A stretch of DNA of 64,000 bases from Actinomycetota bacterium (GCA_005883215.1 VAYS01000015.1:1-64000); one strand, 5' to 3'; positions 47,606 through 57,008 are shown, counted from the first letter of the stretch. Notes: generated from the sequence alone by a model not told the origin. Made by a program: numbers and translations.

Positions 47606-48256
47606 AAGGACAGGAGGACCGATCGCGAGCTGCGACCGTTGGGGGGCGGTGATCCATCCGCGCCCCGCACCCGCCTGGAGGAGCGCTCGGAGGAGACCCG
47701 CCAGGCGCTGATCCAGGCGGCGCGCGAGCTGTTTGCCGAGCGCGGCTTCGCCGGCGTGGGCACGGAGGAGATCGTGCGCGCGGCGCGCATGACCCGCGGC
47801 GCGCTGTATCACCACTTCGAGAGCAAGGAAGACCTGTTCCGCGCGGTCTATGAGGACGTCGAGCGCGAGCTGGTCGAGCGGATCGGTACCGACGCGATGT
47901 CCGCCCCGGACCCGCTGCAGGCGCTGCGCGCGGGCGCCCGGGCCTTCCTTGACGCCTGCGAGGATCCGGCCGTCCAGAGAATCGCGCTGCTCGATGCTCC
48001 GTCGGTGCTGGGCTGGGAGCAGTGGCGCGAGATCGGGCTGCGCTACGGCTTCGGCCTCGTGCAGCAGACGCTGGAGGCGGCGATGGAAGCGGACATGCTC
48101 GAGCGCCAGCCGGTGCGTCCGCTGGCCCACCTGCTGCTGGGGTCGATAGACGAAGCCGCGATGCTCGTGGCCCGCGCCGACGACGGCGGCAAGACCAAAC
48201 GCGAGGTGGCCGCGGCGGTCGAGCGGTTCCTCGACTCGCTGCGGCCCTCCGGCTGA
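47603..48256 (+). CDS. TetR-family transcriptional regulator
   Basis: 217 residues. Residues about 30-75 form the N-terminal helix-turn-helix: ARELFAERGFAGVGTEEIVR and ARMTRGALYHHFESKEDLFRAVY. The C-terminal part (about 80-215) is the ligand-binding and dimerisation domain. It most likely represses itself and perhaps the P450 downstream, whose start is 222 bp away. No SD sequence precedes ATG 47603, so the transcript may be leaderless with the operator over the promoter. The ligand cannot be named. Confidence 0.92.
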   Translation: MKDRRTDRELRPLGGGDPSAPRTRLEERSEETRQALIQAARELFAERGFAGVGTEEIVRAARMTRGALYHHFESKEDLFRAVYEDVERELVERIGTDAMSAPDPLQALRAGARAFLDACEDPAVQRIALLDAPSVLGWEQWREIGLRYGFGLVQQTLEAAMEADMLERQPVRPLAHLLLGSIDEAAMLVARADDGGKTKREVAAAVERFLDSLRPSG

Positions 48257-48478
48257 TCCTCTCAGCGTCGCGCAGTCGCCTGGGCCGGATCCACTAGCGG
48301 CTGGACAACGTCCAGGTCTGAAGCGACGCCGCCCGCGCGCCGGCGGTCGCGCTCAACGCCGCCACCGTGGTGAGAGCGCAGGCGGCGTTCAGCGGGCGGC
48401 GCCCGCGGCGCACGAGGAGGACCATCGCGTGCAGGCTAAATGGCGGGGGCCCAGCGCCGGCTACGCTTCTCAGCGAGC

Positions 48479-49930
48479 ATGTCGTCGTTTGCCGGCCCGC
48501 CCCCGCTGAGCACCAATCCGCTGCGCAAGCTGGCCACTGACCTGCTGTCCGAGCGGGCGATCGACGTGCCCTTTCCCCCCGGCGAGACCCGGCCCAACCT
48601 CAGACGTACGCAGCGCTTTGCCCTCAACCCTCTCTTCCTGCTGCTCGAGGCCTACGAGCGCTACGGGCCTGTGTTCACCCTGCGCATCTTCCACGCCAAC
48701 TCGGTGTTCATGCTCGGCCCGGATGCCAACCACTACATGGCGGTCTCCCACGCCGCGAACTTCTCTTGGCGCGAGGGTCACATGGGCGATCTGATCCCGT
48801 TCCTGGGTGACGGTCTGCTCACGATCGACGGCGACTTTCATCGCCGCTCACGCCGCGTCATGCTCCCCGCCTTTCACCACGAGCGGGTGGCCCGGGCCAT
48901 CGAGGTGATGGCGCCAGAGATCGAGCGGGCGCTCGCCGGCTGGCGGGAGGGGGCGCGCGTGGACCTGTACGCGTGGACCCGTCGGCTGGCGATGCGGATC
49001 GCCATGCGCGCCCTGTTCGGGCTAGATCCCGACGGGGCGGCCGGGCGCATCAATCCTGCCGCCCTCTTCGAGCAGGCGCTGTCGTTCTACTCACGCGACT
49101 ACTTCCTCCAGGTCCTACGCGGTCCGCGCACGCCGTATGCGCAGATGCAGGCGGCGCGGGCCGAGCTCGACGGGGTGCTGTTCGAGGAGATCCGCCGGCG
49201 CCGGGCGACGGGCGAGCGGGGCGAGGACATCCTCAGCCTGCTGCTCGACGCTACCGACGAGGACGGCGACCACCTGTCCGAGCAGCAGATCCGCGACGAG
49301 GTGGTCACCCTGCTGTTCGCCGGCCACGACACGACGACCTCGACGGTGGCGTTCTTGTTTCACGAGCTGGCGCTTCACCCCGATGTCGTCGACCGCCTGG
49401 TTGCCGAGCAGGAGACGGTCCTCGGGGAGCGGTCGCCCCAGGCGGATGAGCTGATGGGCGGCCAGCTCAAGGAGCTCGACATGGCCCTGGACGAGACGCT
49501 GCGCATGTACCCCCCGGCATGGATCGGCCCTCGACGCTCGATCGAGAGCTTCGAGTTCGCCGGCGCGGTCGTCCCCGGTGGTGTACCGGTCAACTACTGC
49601 TCCTGGGCCAGCCACCACCTGCCCGGGGTGTTCCCCGATCCCGAGAGCTTTCGGCCCGAGCGCTTTACCCCAGAGGCCAAGGCGGCGCTGCCCAAGGGCG
49701 CCTACGTCCCCTTCGGCGGCGGATCGCGGATCTGCATCGGGATGCGCTTCGGCCAACTCGAGGTAAAGGTGATCGCCGCCAAGATTCTCGCCCGCTTCCG
49801 GTTGGAGCTGGCGCCCGGCTATCGCCTCTCGGTCCGCCAGATGCCGACCATCGGTCCGCGGGGCGGCATGCCGGTGATCGTCCGCGAGCGCCGGAGGTCG
49901 GCGGGGCGACCCCTGGCCGCCGCCGCCTGA
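48479..49930 (+). CDS. Cytochrome P450
   Basis: 483 residues. AGHDTTTSTVAFLFHELALHPD is the oxygen-binding I-helix; DETLRMYPPAWIGPR is the ExxR K-helix; FGGGSRICIGMRFG gives the axial heme thiolate Cys419. PFPPGETRPNLRRTQRFALN in the N-terminus is typical of a soluble bacterial CYP. It hydroxylates a hydrophobic substrate, fatty-acid or terpene-like. No ferredoxin or reductase adjoins it. It follows the TetR gene and may be its regulated target. The start ATG 48479 excludes a short upstream extension without homologous features. Confidence 0.93.
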   Translation: MSSFAGPPPLSTNPLRKLATDLLSERAIDVPFPPGETRPNLRRTQRFALNPLFLLLEAYERYGPVFTLRIFHANSVFMLGPDANHYMAVSHAANFSWREGHMGDLIPFLGDGLLTIDGDFHRRSRRVMLPAFHHERVARAIEVMAPEIERALAGWREGARVDLYAWTRRLAMRIAMRALFGLDPDGAAGRINPAALFEQALSFYSRDYFLQVLRGPRTPYAQMQAARAELDGVLFEEIRRRRATGERGEDILSLLLDATDEDGDHLSEQQIRDEVVTLLFAGHDTTTSTVAFLFHELALHPDVVDRLVAEQETVLGERSPQADELMGGQLKELDMALDETLRMYPPAWIGPRRSIESFEFAGAVVPGGVPVNYCSWASHHLPGVFPDPESFRPERFTPEAKAALPKGAYVPFGGGSRICIGMRFGQLEVKVIAAKILARFRLELAPGYRLSVRQMPTIGPRGGMPVIVRERRRSAGRPLAAAA

Positions 49931-49963
49931 TCGTTCTCCCGGCGGCCCCCGCGGGCCAGCGCG

Positions 49964-51478
49964 CTAGGACCTCAGCCCCGGCGAGGGTGCGGCCTCGCGG
50001 CCGCCGAAGTGGACCCGCAGGCGGCGGTGGCGATGGCGAAAGATGGCGGCGATCAGCGGCCGCACCAGGGTCGCCGACAGCGGCGGCCGGGGACAAAAGC
50101 GCACCCGATCACACAGCAACGTCCCGCCGGCCTCGGGGCGAAGGGTCCGCTCGTGCTCCCAATAGCGCTGGCTGAGCATCGGCGAGCGCTCTACGAAGCC
50201 GACGCCCGGCTCCAGCCGGACCAGCGTGATGTCGTCGTAGTCGAACGGCAGCACGCCGCCCAGCAGCACCCACGAGCGACAGAGTCGCCGGCCCACCACC
50301 ACCGCGGCGAGGCCCCGCTCGCGCACGCGTGCCGGAGCGGTCATCGTCATCCACGGGCGCAGCTCGTCGTTGATTCCCTCGAAGGTCGTCACCCGGCTCC
50401 AGACCGCGCCCGCCGCCGCGTCAAGTCGCGAGCAGGTGACCACCTCGGCGCTGCCCGGGGGAGGCGCCCCGGTCTCGGCGCCGGCCGATTGGGGATCGCT
50501 CCCGGCGCCGGTCCGTGAGCGCGCCAGGTAGGGGTCGCGCCGACCCATCAGCCCGCGCGCTCCCGGCAGCGCCAGCGCCCCCATGCGCGCCCGGTCACGG
50601 GGCGAGAGTCCGCCCGTGCGGGCCGCCTCGATCAAGCCGACCCGCGCCTCGGAGTAGCGCCGCTCGCGCGTCAACCCAGCCGCCAGCGCCGCCAGGTCGC
50701 GCGCCCTGACCCGCCGGTAAAGCTCGTTGGGCACGAGCTGGCCGTGGCGCTCGTGGACCAGAAGCTGGGCCCGAGCTAGCTCGGCCACGTCCCCGCTCAG
50801 GGCGCCCGGCCGCCGTCGGTAGCGCACGACCGCCTCGGGCGCGAACACGAAGCCAGCTCCGCGCGCCGCCAGGCGCAACCACAGGTCCCAGTCCTCGGCG
50901 CGCGCGAGATCGCCGTCCAGGCCACCGGCCGCGGCCAGCGCGTCCGCGCGGATTATCGCGCTGGAGACGGGGATCGGATTGTGCTCGTACAGGCCGGTGA
51001 GCAGCGCGGTGCCCGCGTGCAGGCCAGGCGCGAGCTCGGGCCAGCGCTCTCCCGTGGGTCGGTCGTCGGGGCCCACGATCACCGCTCGCCCGAAGCACAC
51101 GTCGGCGTCTGGGTGCTCATCCAGCGCCGCCAGGCGTGCGGCCAGGCTGCCAGGCTCCCACGTGTCATCGTCGTCGCACAGGGCGATCAGCTCGCCGCCG
51201 GCGTGCGTCAGCCCGGTAGCGCGCGCGGTGGCCAGTCCCCCCCGCCGCTCCCGGCGCACCACCCGGCAGCGCTCGAGGTAATCCTCGCCCAGCTCCAGCG
51301 GTTCGGCCGAGGCGTCGTCGACCACGATCAGCTCGGCGGGCGCCGGTTCCTGCTCGAGGATGCCGTCGAGGGTCTCGGCCAGGTAGGGCGCGAAGCCGTG
51401 GACGGGAACGATGACCGAAACCGGCGCCCGCTTCCCCGTCGCCGCCCGATCGGTGCGCCGGCCGCGCTCGGCACTCAC
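49964..51478 (-). CDS. GT2 glycosyltransferase fused to a C-terminal START-like (SRPBCC) domain
   Basis: 504 residues. Residues about 18-240 are GT2: VSVIVPVHGFAPYLAETLDG, LIALCDDDDTWEPGSLA (DxD) and AEDWDLWLRLAARGAGFVFA (ED motif). Residues 348-490 form an alpha/beta helix-grip fold: TCSRLDAAAGAVWSRVTTFEGIN, GGVLPFDYDDITLVRLEPG and a long C-terminal helix. Such domains bind hydrophobic ligands. Function is unknown; a lipid or lipid-like acceptor is an inference. The GTG start overlaps the stop of the upstream GH79-like gene by four bases, so they are coupled. Confidence 0.78.
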   Translation of the reverse strand: MSAERGRRTDRAATGKRAPVSVIVPVHGFAPYLAETLDGILEQEPAPAELIVVDDASAEPLELGEDYLERCRVVRRERRGGLATARATGLTHAGGELIALCDDDDTWEPGSLAARLAALDEHPDADVCFGRAVIVGPDDRPTGERWPELAPGLHAGTALLTGLYEHNPIPVSSAIIRADALAAAGGLDGDLARAEDWDLWLRLAARGAGFVFAPEAVVRYRRRPGALSGDVAELARAQLLVHERHGQLVPNELYRRVRARDLAALAAGLTRERRYSEARVGLIEAARTGGLSPRDRARMGALALPGARGLMGRRDPYLARSRTGAGSDPQSAGAETGAPPPGSAEVVTCSRLDAAAGAVWSRVTTFEGINDELRPWMTMTAPARVRERGLAAVVVGRRLCRSWVLLGGVLPFDYDDITLVRLEPGVGFVERSPMLSQRYWEHERTLRPEAGGTLLCDRVRFCPRPPLSATLVRPLIAAIFRHRHRRLRVHFGGREAAPSPGLRS

Positions 51479-53154
51479 TCGGTCACCCGCGTCAGCGAGT
51501 AAGGGGCCAGGACCAGGGAGGCGGCCGCCAGCCGGCCGGCGCTGCGGCGAAGCGACCGCTCCCCCGCCACCGGGGTCGCGGGTTCGGCGTTCAGCTCGAT
51601 GAAGGAGGCGGCGGACGCGGGCGTCTTGGACGTTCGGGTCAAAGGCGGCCCCGGTAGCCGGACCGCCAGCGGCGCCGAGCCGAGGTTGACGATTAGGACC
51701 GCGCGCCCACGGCCCCCGGTGGCCACCGCGCCCGACACCCCGCCCCCGGAATCCGGGCCGGGCCCCGTCACGGTCCCCGGGCCGGCGGCCGACGCGACGG
51801 CCAGACCCTGCACCTGGGTGGCCCCGTGCAGGAAGGCGAGCACCTCCCTCATCGCCACGCCGCTGGCGGACAGTCCCAGCGGCGGGGTGGGAGGGGGCCG
51901 GCGGACGGGCAGGTAGAAGCCGCCGGCCCGCGCCACCAGCGCGGTGGGGGGCGCTCCGAAGCCTAGCCCGTTGGCGTCGGCGAACAGCGCCCCGAATGGG
52001 CCGCTGGCCACCAGGGCATGCTCATCTGCCTGGGTGACGCGCGGCTCGCCCAGGAGCTCGAGGGCAAAGCTCGCCACCTGCAGTCCCTGGGTCCAGGTCC
52101 CGTGCACCGCGGCGCGGCGATCGAACAGGTTCCACTCGGTCAGCCAGGCGCCGACCCCGGGGGGCAGCGCGGACAGGCCCCCGGCGCGCAGCGTTTGGGT
52201 CGCCCGCGTGGGCGCCGCCAGGGCGGTAGCAGCGGCGCGGGGGCCAGCCGGTCGTTCGGCCAGGCCCAGCCCGGAGCCGAAGTAGGGGTGAAAGGTGATC
52301 GCGTCCTCGCCGCGCAGTGCGCCGAGCATCTGGGCGTTCCAGGCCGCCTCGCGCGCATCGGGGTGCTGGCCGGGAACGTCGACCGGCGTGTAGCCCACGG
52401 CGGCAACCTGGGCGCCGGGAAACCTCGCCTTGAGCGCGGCGATCCAGCGCGTCGCCTCCTGGCCGTAGTCGCGACCGCTTGAAAAGCGCTGCGCGTAGCG
52501 CGGCAGGTACAGCTCGTTGCCCAGCTCGATCCGCTCAATGGGCAGCGCCAACGCCGCGGCGGCCCGGAGCATGGCGAGCTGCTCGGGCAGGGTGGAGGTG
52601 ACCAGGTTGAGATCGAAGACCGGGACTGCGCCGGTCGCCCGCACCAGGCGGGCCCAGTCGGAAAGGGGGATCGAGACCGCCGCGCGCGCCGCCGCCAGCG
52701 CCGCGGGGACGGGCGGCGCGCCGGGACGCGCGCCCGTCGAGACGAAGGTCCCGGCCCGCCAATCCCAAAAGTTGGCCGTGGTGCCGCCGAACAGGCGCAG
52801 GGCCTGGGGACGGAGTCGAGCCACGGCGTCCACGAAGGCGGGGCTACGCCACAGCCCAGGCGGCGCGGTGATCGCCTCGCCGTTGAACCCCAAGAAGCCC
52901 GGAGGAAGCGCGCGCGGGGAGCCCACCGTCATCAGCTCGGCGGCCGGTGGGCCAGCCGCGGGGGGCGCGGGGCCGGTAGGGCCCGGCCGGGGGGCGCCGT
53001 GTCCGCCGCAACCGACCACCGAGGCACTTCCCGCGACGAGCAGGCACAGCGCCGCGGCCGGGCCGGCCAGGCGGGCGCGGGGCGCGCTAGCCCGAGCAGG
53101 CGATGCCGAAGTCGCGAACGTCGGTGTGGTCCGCGTAGCGCACGCGCAGCTCAA
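51475..53154 (-). CDS. Lipoprotein with a GH79/GH-A-like glycosidase fold
   Basis: 559 residues. An Ala-rich N-terminus ends with SVVGCGG, a plausible lipobox. FLGFNGEAI starts the barrel; ERIELGNELYLP (acid/base Glu) and GVGAWLTEWNLFDRR (nucleophile Glu) match clan-A retaining glycosidases, closest by eye to GH79 beta-glucuronidase/heparanase-type enzymes. A beta-sandwich follows. The start is a TTG overlapping the preceding gene by 68 bp and may really lie elsewhere. It would act on extracellular glycans, anchored to the membrane. Coupled to the GT2-START gene. Confidence 0.72.
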   Translation of the reverse strand: MSCACATRTTPTFATSASPARASAPRARLAGPAAALCLLVAGSASVVGCGGHGAPRPGPTGPAPPAAGPPAAELMTVGSPRALPPGFLGFNGEAITAPPGLWRSPAFVDAVARLRPQALRLFGGTTANFWDWRAGTFVSTGARPGAPPVPAALAAARAAVSIPLSDWARLVRATGAVPVFDLNLVTSTLPEQLAMLRAAAALALPIERIELGNELYLPRYAQRFSSGRDYGQEATRWIAALKARFPGAQVAAVGYTPVDVPGQHPDAREAAWNAQMLGALRGEDAITFHPYFGSGLGLAERPAGPRAAATALAAPTRATQTLRAGGLSALPPGVGAWLTEWNLFDRRAAVHGTWTQGLQVASFALELLGEPRVTQADEHALVASGPFGALFADANGLGFGAPPTALVARAGGFYLPVRRPPPTPPLGLSASGVAMREVLAFLHGATQVQGLAVASAAGPGTVTGPGPDSGGGVSGAVATGGRGRAVLIVNLGSAPLAVRLPGPPLTRTSKTPASAASFIELNAEPATPVAGERSLRRSAGRLAAASLVLAPYSLTRVTE

Positions 53155-53944
53155 ACGGCCACGGTCCCGCGCACACGGAGGGGTTGGTGATCAGGTTGAG
53201 CGTCTTGACCGATCGCCCCGGCGTCGGGCGCCTAGGCCTGCCTCGCGCGCGGCGGCAGGCGCGCCCGCGCCGACCGGCCGGGCAGCGTCGACCACGCCGT
53301 CGCCGTCCGCCTTGGGCCGCCCGCCGGCGGGGCCCTCTAAGCCTGCGCGCGGCGCCCACGTTCACCGAGAGCTCGTCGAGGGTGACGGTCACGCCCGCAG
53401 GCACGGCCGGCACCGCCCCCGCGGGCAGCGGATCGGCGCGCAGCTCGTAGCCGTAGACGGGCCCGGCGACCGCCACCAACTGGCCGCGGCCCGAGTAGGT
53501 CATCCCGGCCACGCTGACGACGACGATCACGTCGGCGAGGGCGCCGGCCGACGGGGGGGCCAGGAACGCCTGGATGGTGCCGTTGAAGGGAAAGGCACCG
53601 CCGGGGTAGGTGGCGGTGCCGCGGAAGCTCCCCGACGCCACCTGGCTGCTCTTCGGGCAGCGCGCCGGGTTGGCGGTGCTCGTGCAGCGCGCGGCGATGG
53701 TGCGGAGATCGAGGCGAAAGCCTCGGTACACGGCGAGCGTGATCCCCTTGGGGGACGTCCCGCCCAGGCCGGCCGACGAGCCGCTCCCGCTGACCACGAT
53801 GTGCGACGGCGCCCCGGCCCGGTGGGGCTGGGCGATCGCGCTGCCCATCGGCGCGGTGTCGGCCGATGCCGGTGCCGTGGCGCCGACCATGACGGCGAAC
53901 GCGGCGAGGAGCTGAGCGCGCGCCAATGCGCGCATCCGACCCAT
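53087..53944 (-). CDS. Secreted protein with Arg-rich insert, no recognised domain
   Basis: 285 residues from ATG 53944. A signal peptide (AQLLAAFAVMVGATAPASA) leads into two conserved regions seen in thermoleophilian secreted proteins: a first part with IAARCTSTANPARCP and a last part NPSVCAGPWPFELRVRYAD, the cysteines probably forming disulfides. Between them, residues about 210-255 are almost entirely Arg/Gly/Pro. The insert is unlike a folded domain and its codons may be misread. Function is unknown. Last 68 bp overlap the GH79-like gene start. Confidence 0.65.
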   Translation of the reverse strand: MGRMRALARAQLLAAFAVMVGATAPASADTAPMGSAIAQPHRAGAPSHIVVSGSGSSAGLGGTSPKGITLAVYRGFRLDLRTIAARCTSTANPARCPKSSQVASGSFRGTATYPGGAFPFNGTIQAFLAPPSAGALADVIVVVSVAGMTYSGRGQLVAVAGPVYGYELRADPLPAGAVPAVPAGVTVTLDELSVNVGAARRLRGPRRRAAQGGRRRRGRRCPAGRRGRACRRARGRPRRPTPGRSVKTLNLITNPSVCAGPWPFELRVRYADHTDVRDFGIACSG

Positions 53945-53991
53945 GGCGTGGTTGTAGCAGAGGTGCCCACGGCGAACCAAGACGCCAATCG

Positions 53992-54024
53992 CCCGGCGTC
54001 GGACACCGCGTATCCGACGCCGGG
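53992..54024. promoter_or_regulatory. Perfect 12-bp inverted repeat between divergent secreted-protein genes
   Basis: CCCGGCGTCGGA and TCCGACGCCGGG flank nine bases. It lies between the starts of the secreted Arg-rich protein (53944, minus) and the endoglycoceramidase-like gene (54052, plus), so it may be a shared operator or part of the 5' leader of the latter. Confidence 0.5.
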
Positions 54025-54051
54025 GGAGCGGCCCCGGGCTACCATGGCCCC

Positions 54052-56172
54052 GTGACGGCCAGGGGCCCCGGGAGACGCCTCGCGCTGCTGGCGGCGGCCG
54101 CGTTCGCGGCCCTCGCGACGGCCGCGCTCCCCGCCCGCGCGGCCGGGGGCGAGGAGCCGGCTCGCCCGCTGTCCTTCCTGCGCGTGGGCCCCGCCAGCGG
54201 CCCGTCGAACCTGCCCCAGATCGTCGATCAGGGCGGGCGGCCGGTGCTGCTGCGCGGCGTCAACGTCGACGGCATCGTCGACTACTGGCTGCCCGATCCC
54301 AACGCCACCGACGGCCTGAGGACCCCGTACCCGATCGATCCCGCCGCCTACGCCGGGGGCGCCTGCCCGCCGGACGAGCCAGCCGTCGAGGGGGTGAGGG
54401 TGTGCGACTTCGACTTTTCCCAGATGCGTCCGCTGGGCTTCGACAACGTGCGCCTGAACCTCTCCTGGAGTCTGCTCGAGCCTCAGCCCGGCCAGATCTC
54501 GGGCGCCTACCTCGACCGCATCGCCCAGATCGTCGACTGGGCGCGCGCGCAGGGAATCTATGTGGTGCTGGACATGCACCAGGACGCCTGGAGCAAATAC
54601 ATCTACTCGGGCGACGGCCAGGCTCCAAGCCAGGCGTGCGTGGGCGACTTTCAACCCATAAGGGGCTACGACGGAGCGCCGCGGTGGGCCAGCCAGCACT
54701 ACAGCCCCGCCTGCGCCCTGCACGGCGTGCGCGAACTCGACCCGGCGGTGGCCGAGGACTTTCAGAACCTATACAACAATACGGCCGCCCCGAACACCGA
54801 CGGCGTCCGGCTCCAGGACGACTACGCCCACGCGATGTTGGCCCTCGCGCAGCGCTTCGCGGGCGACCCCACGGTCGCGGGATATGAGGTGATCAACGAG
54901 CCCTCCCCCGGCCTGAACCCGACGCCGTCGGCGATGGACGCCACCGAGCTGTTCCCGTTCTACGCCAAGGTCGTCGACACCGTGGTCCACGACGTGCCGG
55001 CCTTCCGTCAGCTGTTCTTCATCGAGCCCAACACCGAGCGCGACGTCACCGACAACAGCGCGATCGTCACCCCGTGGTCGGCCTACAGCGCCTATCCCAA
55101 TGTGGTCTACGCGCCCCACATCTACACGGGCGTGTTCACGCTCGACCAGCAGGTCGCCTCCCAGCGCTTCTTCCCCTCCGACGGCGGCTACAACAGCGCG
55201 ATCGCCGACGCCAAGGCGCTCGGCCTGCCGCTGTGGGTGGGCGAGTTCGGCAACAACCCCGCCGACGACGAGACGATCCTGCGCAACCACTACGCGCTCC
55301 AGGACAAGGACGGCCTGGGTGGGACCCTGTGGCTGTGGAAGGAGAACGCCAACGACGTCAACGCCACGGTCTTCTGGGGCATCTACGGACCGCCCTTCGG
55401 GCCAGGCGCGCCCCAGCCCAAGCGCATCAAGTTCGTCGACCGCGCCTATCCACTGGCCACGGCGGGGACGCTGCAGAGCCTGAGCTACGACCCCGACCAC
55501 AGCGGCTTTGACCTGCGCGCGAGCTCAGGGCCGGTGAGCTGTGGGGACCGCGCCCATGCGACGCTGGTGTTCGTCCCCGCCGGCGCACCGGGCGAGATCC
55601 GCGCCGACGGGGCCGCGGTCGAGGTGTTCAGCCGCGGCCCGGCGCGCGAGGCCTACGTCTACCCCGACGGCGGCCCGTATCGGGTCTACCTCGGCCCGGC
55701 CGGCACCAGCACGCCCACCTGCGTCGTCGGGGCCGGCGCGGCCGGCGCCACCGTGGTGGCGTCGGGTGCCGCGGCGGAGAAACTGCTGGCCAAGTACCTC
55801 TCGCTGCGGCTCCCCTCGGGTCGACGCTGCCTCAGCCGGAGGAAGCTGAGCATCCACCTGCGCCCGCGGCGGGGCGCCCGGATCGAGCAAATCAAGGGGT
55901 ATGTGAATGGCCGCCCCTGGCGGATCCGACGCCGTGGAAGGGGGACCAACGTGGCTCTGACCGGACTGCCGTTCGGCACCTTCCGAGTCCGCTTGGTGGT
56001 GCGGTTGCGCGTGCACGGGCGGCGTCTGCGTCTAACCACCATCCGCAACTACCGGACGTGCCGCGCGCGCCGCCGCGGCGCCAAGCGCCACAAGGGCCGA
56101 CGCCGCGCCCGCCCGCCCGCAGACCACCGCCGCGCCGCGCCGCGCTTGTCGCAGGCGCGGATGGGCATCTAG
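54052..56172 (+). CDS. Secreted GH5 endoglycoceramidase-like glycosidase
   Basis: 706 residues, GTG start and signal peptide (LALLAAAAFAALATAALPARA). The barrel opens VDQGGRPVLLRGVNVDGIVDYW, as in GH5 endoglycoceramidases; acid/base Glu283 is in VINEPSPG, nucleophile Glu398 in WVGEFGNN, and the substrate strand VVLDMHQDAWSKYIY is conserved. A beta-sandwich (about 460-560) is followed by an Arg-rich, extended tail. Endoglycoceramidases release intact oligosaccharide from ceramide; the native substrate here could be another glycolipid. Ends in a 4-bp overlap with fdhD. Confidence 0.82.
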   Translation: MTARGPGRRLALLAAAAFAALATAALPARAAGGEEPARPLSFLRVGPASGPSNLPQIVDQGGRPVLLRGVNVDGIVDYWLPDPNATDGLRTPYPIDPAAYAGGACPPDEPAVEGVRVCDFDFSQMRPLGFDNVRLNLSWSLLEPQPGQISGAYLDRIAQIVDWARAQGIYVVLDMHQDAWSKYIYSGDGQAPSQACVGDFQPIRGYDGAPRWASQHYSPACALHGVRELDPAVAEDFQNLYNNTAAPNTDGVRLQDDYAHAMLALAQRFAGDPTVAGYEVINEPSPGLNPTPSAMDATELFPFYAKVVDTVVHDVPAFRQLFFIEPNTERDVTDNSAIVTPWSAYSAYPNVVYAPHIYTGVFTLDQQVASQRFFPSDGGYNSAIADAKALGLPLWVGEFGNNPADDETILRNHYALQDKDGLGGTLWLWKENANDVNATVFWGIYGPPFGPGAPQPKRIKFVDRAYPLATAGTLQSLSYDPDHSGFDLRASSGPVSCGDRAHATLVFVPAGAPGEIRADGAAVEVFSRGPAREAYVYPDGGPYRVYLGPAGTSTPTCVVGAGAAGATVVASGAAAEKLLAKYLSLRLPSGRRCLSRRKLSIHLRPRRGARIEQIKGYVNGRPWRIRRRGRGTNVALTGLPFGTFRVRLVVRLRVHGRRLRLTTIRNYRTCRARRRGAKRHKGRRRARPPADHRRAAPRLSQARMGI

Positions 56173-56936
56173 CCCGCGACCCGCTCGGGCGCGGAATAGA
56201 CGTTCACGCGCCCGGCGCGGGCAAAGCCGGCGAGGGTCAGGTTGCGGTCGCGCGCCAACTCCACCGCCAGAGACGACGGCGCGCCCACGCCCACGAGCAC
56301 GCGCGCGCCGGCGCGCACCGTCTTGGAGACGAGCTCGAACGAGAGGCGACCGCTCACGCACATGACGCTCCCGGCGAGGGGGAGCCGGGCGTCGAGCAGG
56401 CAGCGGCCGACCACCTTGTCCAGGGCGTTGTGCCGACCCACGTCCTCGCGCAGCAGCTCGAGTTCGCCGCCCAGGGAGAACACGGCGGCGGCGTGCAGCC
56501 CGCCGGTCCGCTGGAAGGTCGGCTGGCGCATGCGCTCCGGTAGGCCGGCGAGCACTCCCCGTTCCACCACCGGGCCGGGCTCGAGCTCGGGGCAGTCGAG
56601 CGCCAGCTGCTCGAGCGCCCCCTTGCCGCACACCCCGCAGGCCGACGAGGAGTAGAACGGGCGCGCCGCGGGCTGGGCCTCGAGCGGACCGGTGACGTCG
56701 ACGGCATTGGCGGCGAGATCCTCGGGGGGCCCGAGCTCGGGCGCCCGGGTGATCAGGCCCTCGGTGTAGAGCAGTCCCGCGGCCAGCTCTTCGTCTTGTC
56801 CGGGCGTACGCATGGTGACGGTGAACGGGACACCATCCACCATGAGCTCCAGGGGTTCCTCGACGGCGACCTGGTCGAGCTCGCCGTCGCGTTCCACGGT
56901 GGCGTACATGCCGCGCTTGCGCACCGAGGCGGCCAT
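56169..56936 (-). CDS. fdhD: Formate dehydrogenase accessory sulfurtransferase FdhD
   Basis: 255 residues from ATG 56936. The catalytic motif SSACGVCGKG (Cys pair) and GLHAAAVFSLGGELELLREDVGRHNALDKVVGRC match FdhD, given here by its key groups EDVGRHNA. It passes sulfur from IscS-type donors to the molybdenum cofactor of formate dehydrogenase and related enzymes. A formate dehydrogenase is not in this window, so the partner must be elsewhere. Upstream, a longer start at 56984 is possible. Converges with the GH5 gene. Confidence 0.93.
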   Translation of the reverse strand: MAASVRKRGMYATVERDGELDQVAVEEPLELMVDGVPFTVTMRTPGQDEELAAGLLYTEGLITRAPELGPPEDLAANAVDVTGPLEAQPAARPFYSSSACGVCGKGALEQLALDCPELEPGPVVERGVLAGLPERMRQPTFQRTGGLHAAAVFSLGGELELLREDVGRHNALDKVVGRCLLDARLPLAGSVMCVSGRLSFELVSKTVRAGARVLVGVGAPSSLAVELARDRNLTLAGFARAGRVNVYSAPERVAG

Positions 56937-57008
56937 TGTCAGCAGTATTCCCTCAAAGCGCCGGCCGCGGCAAGCGCGGCGCACCGCGCGAGGCGCGCCG
57001 ACGACCGA

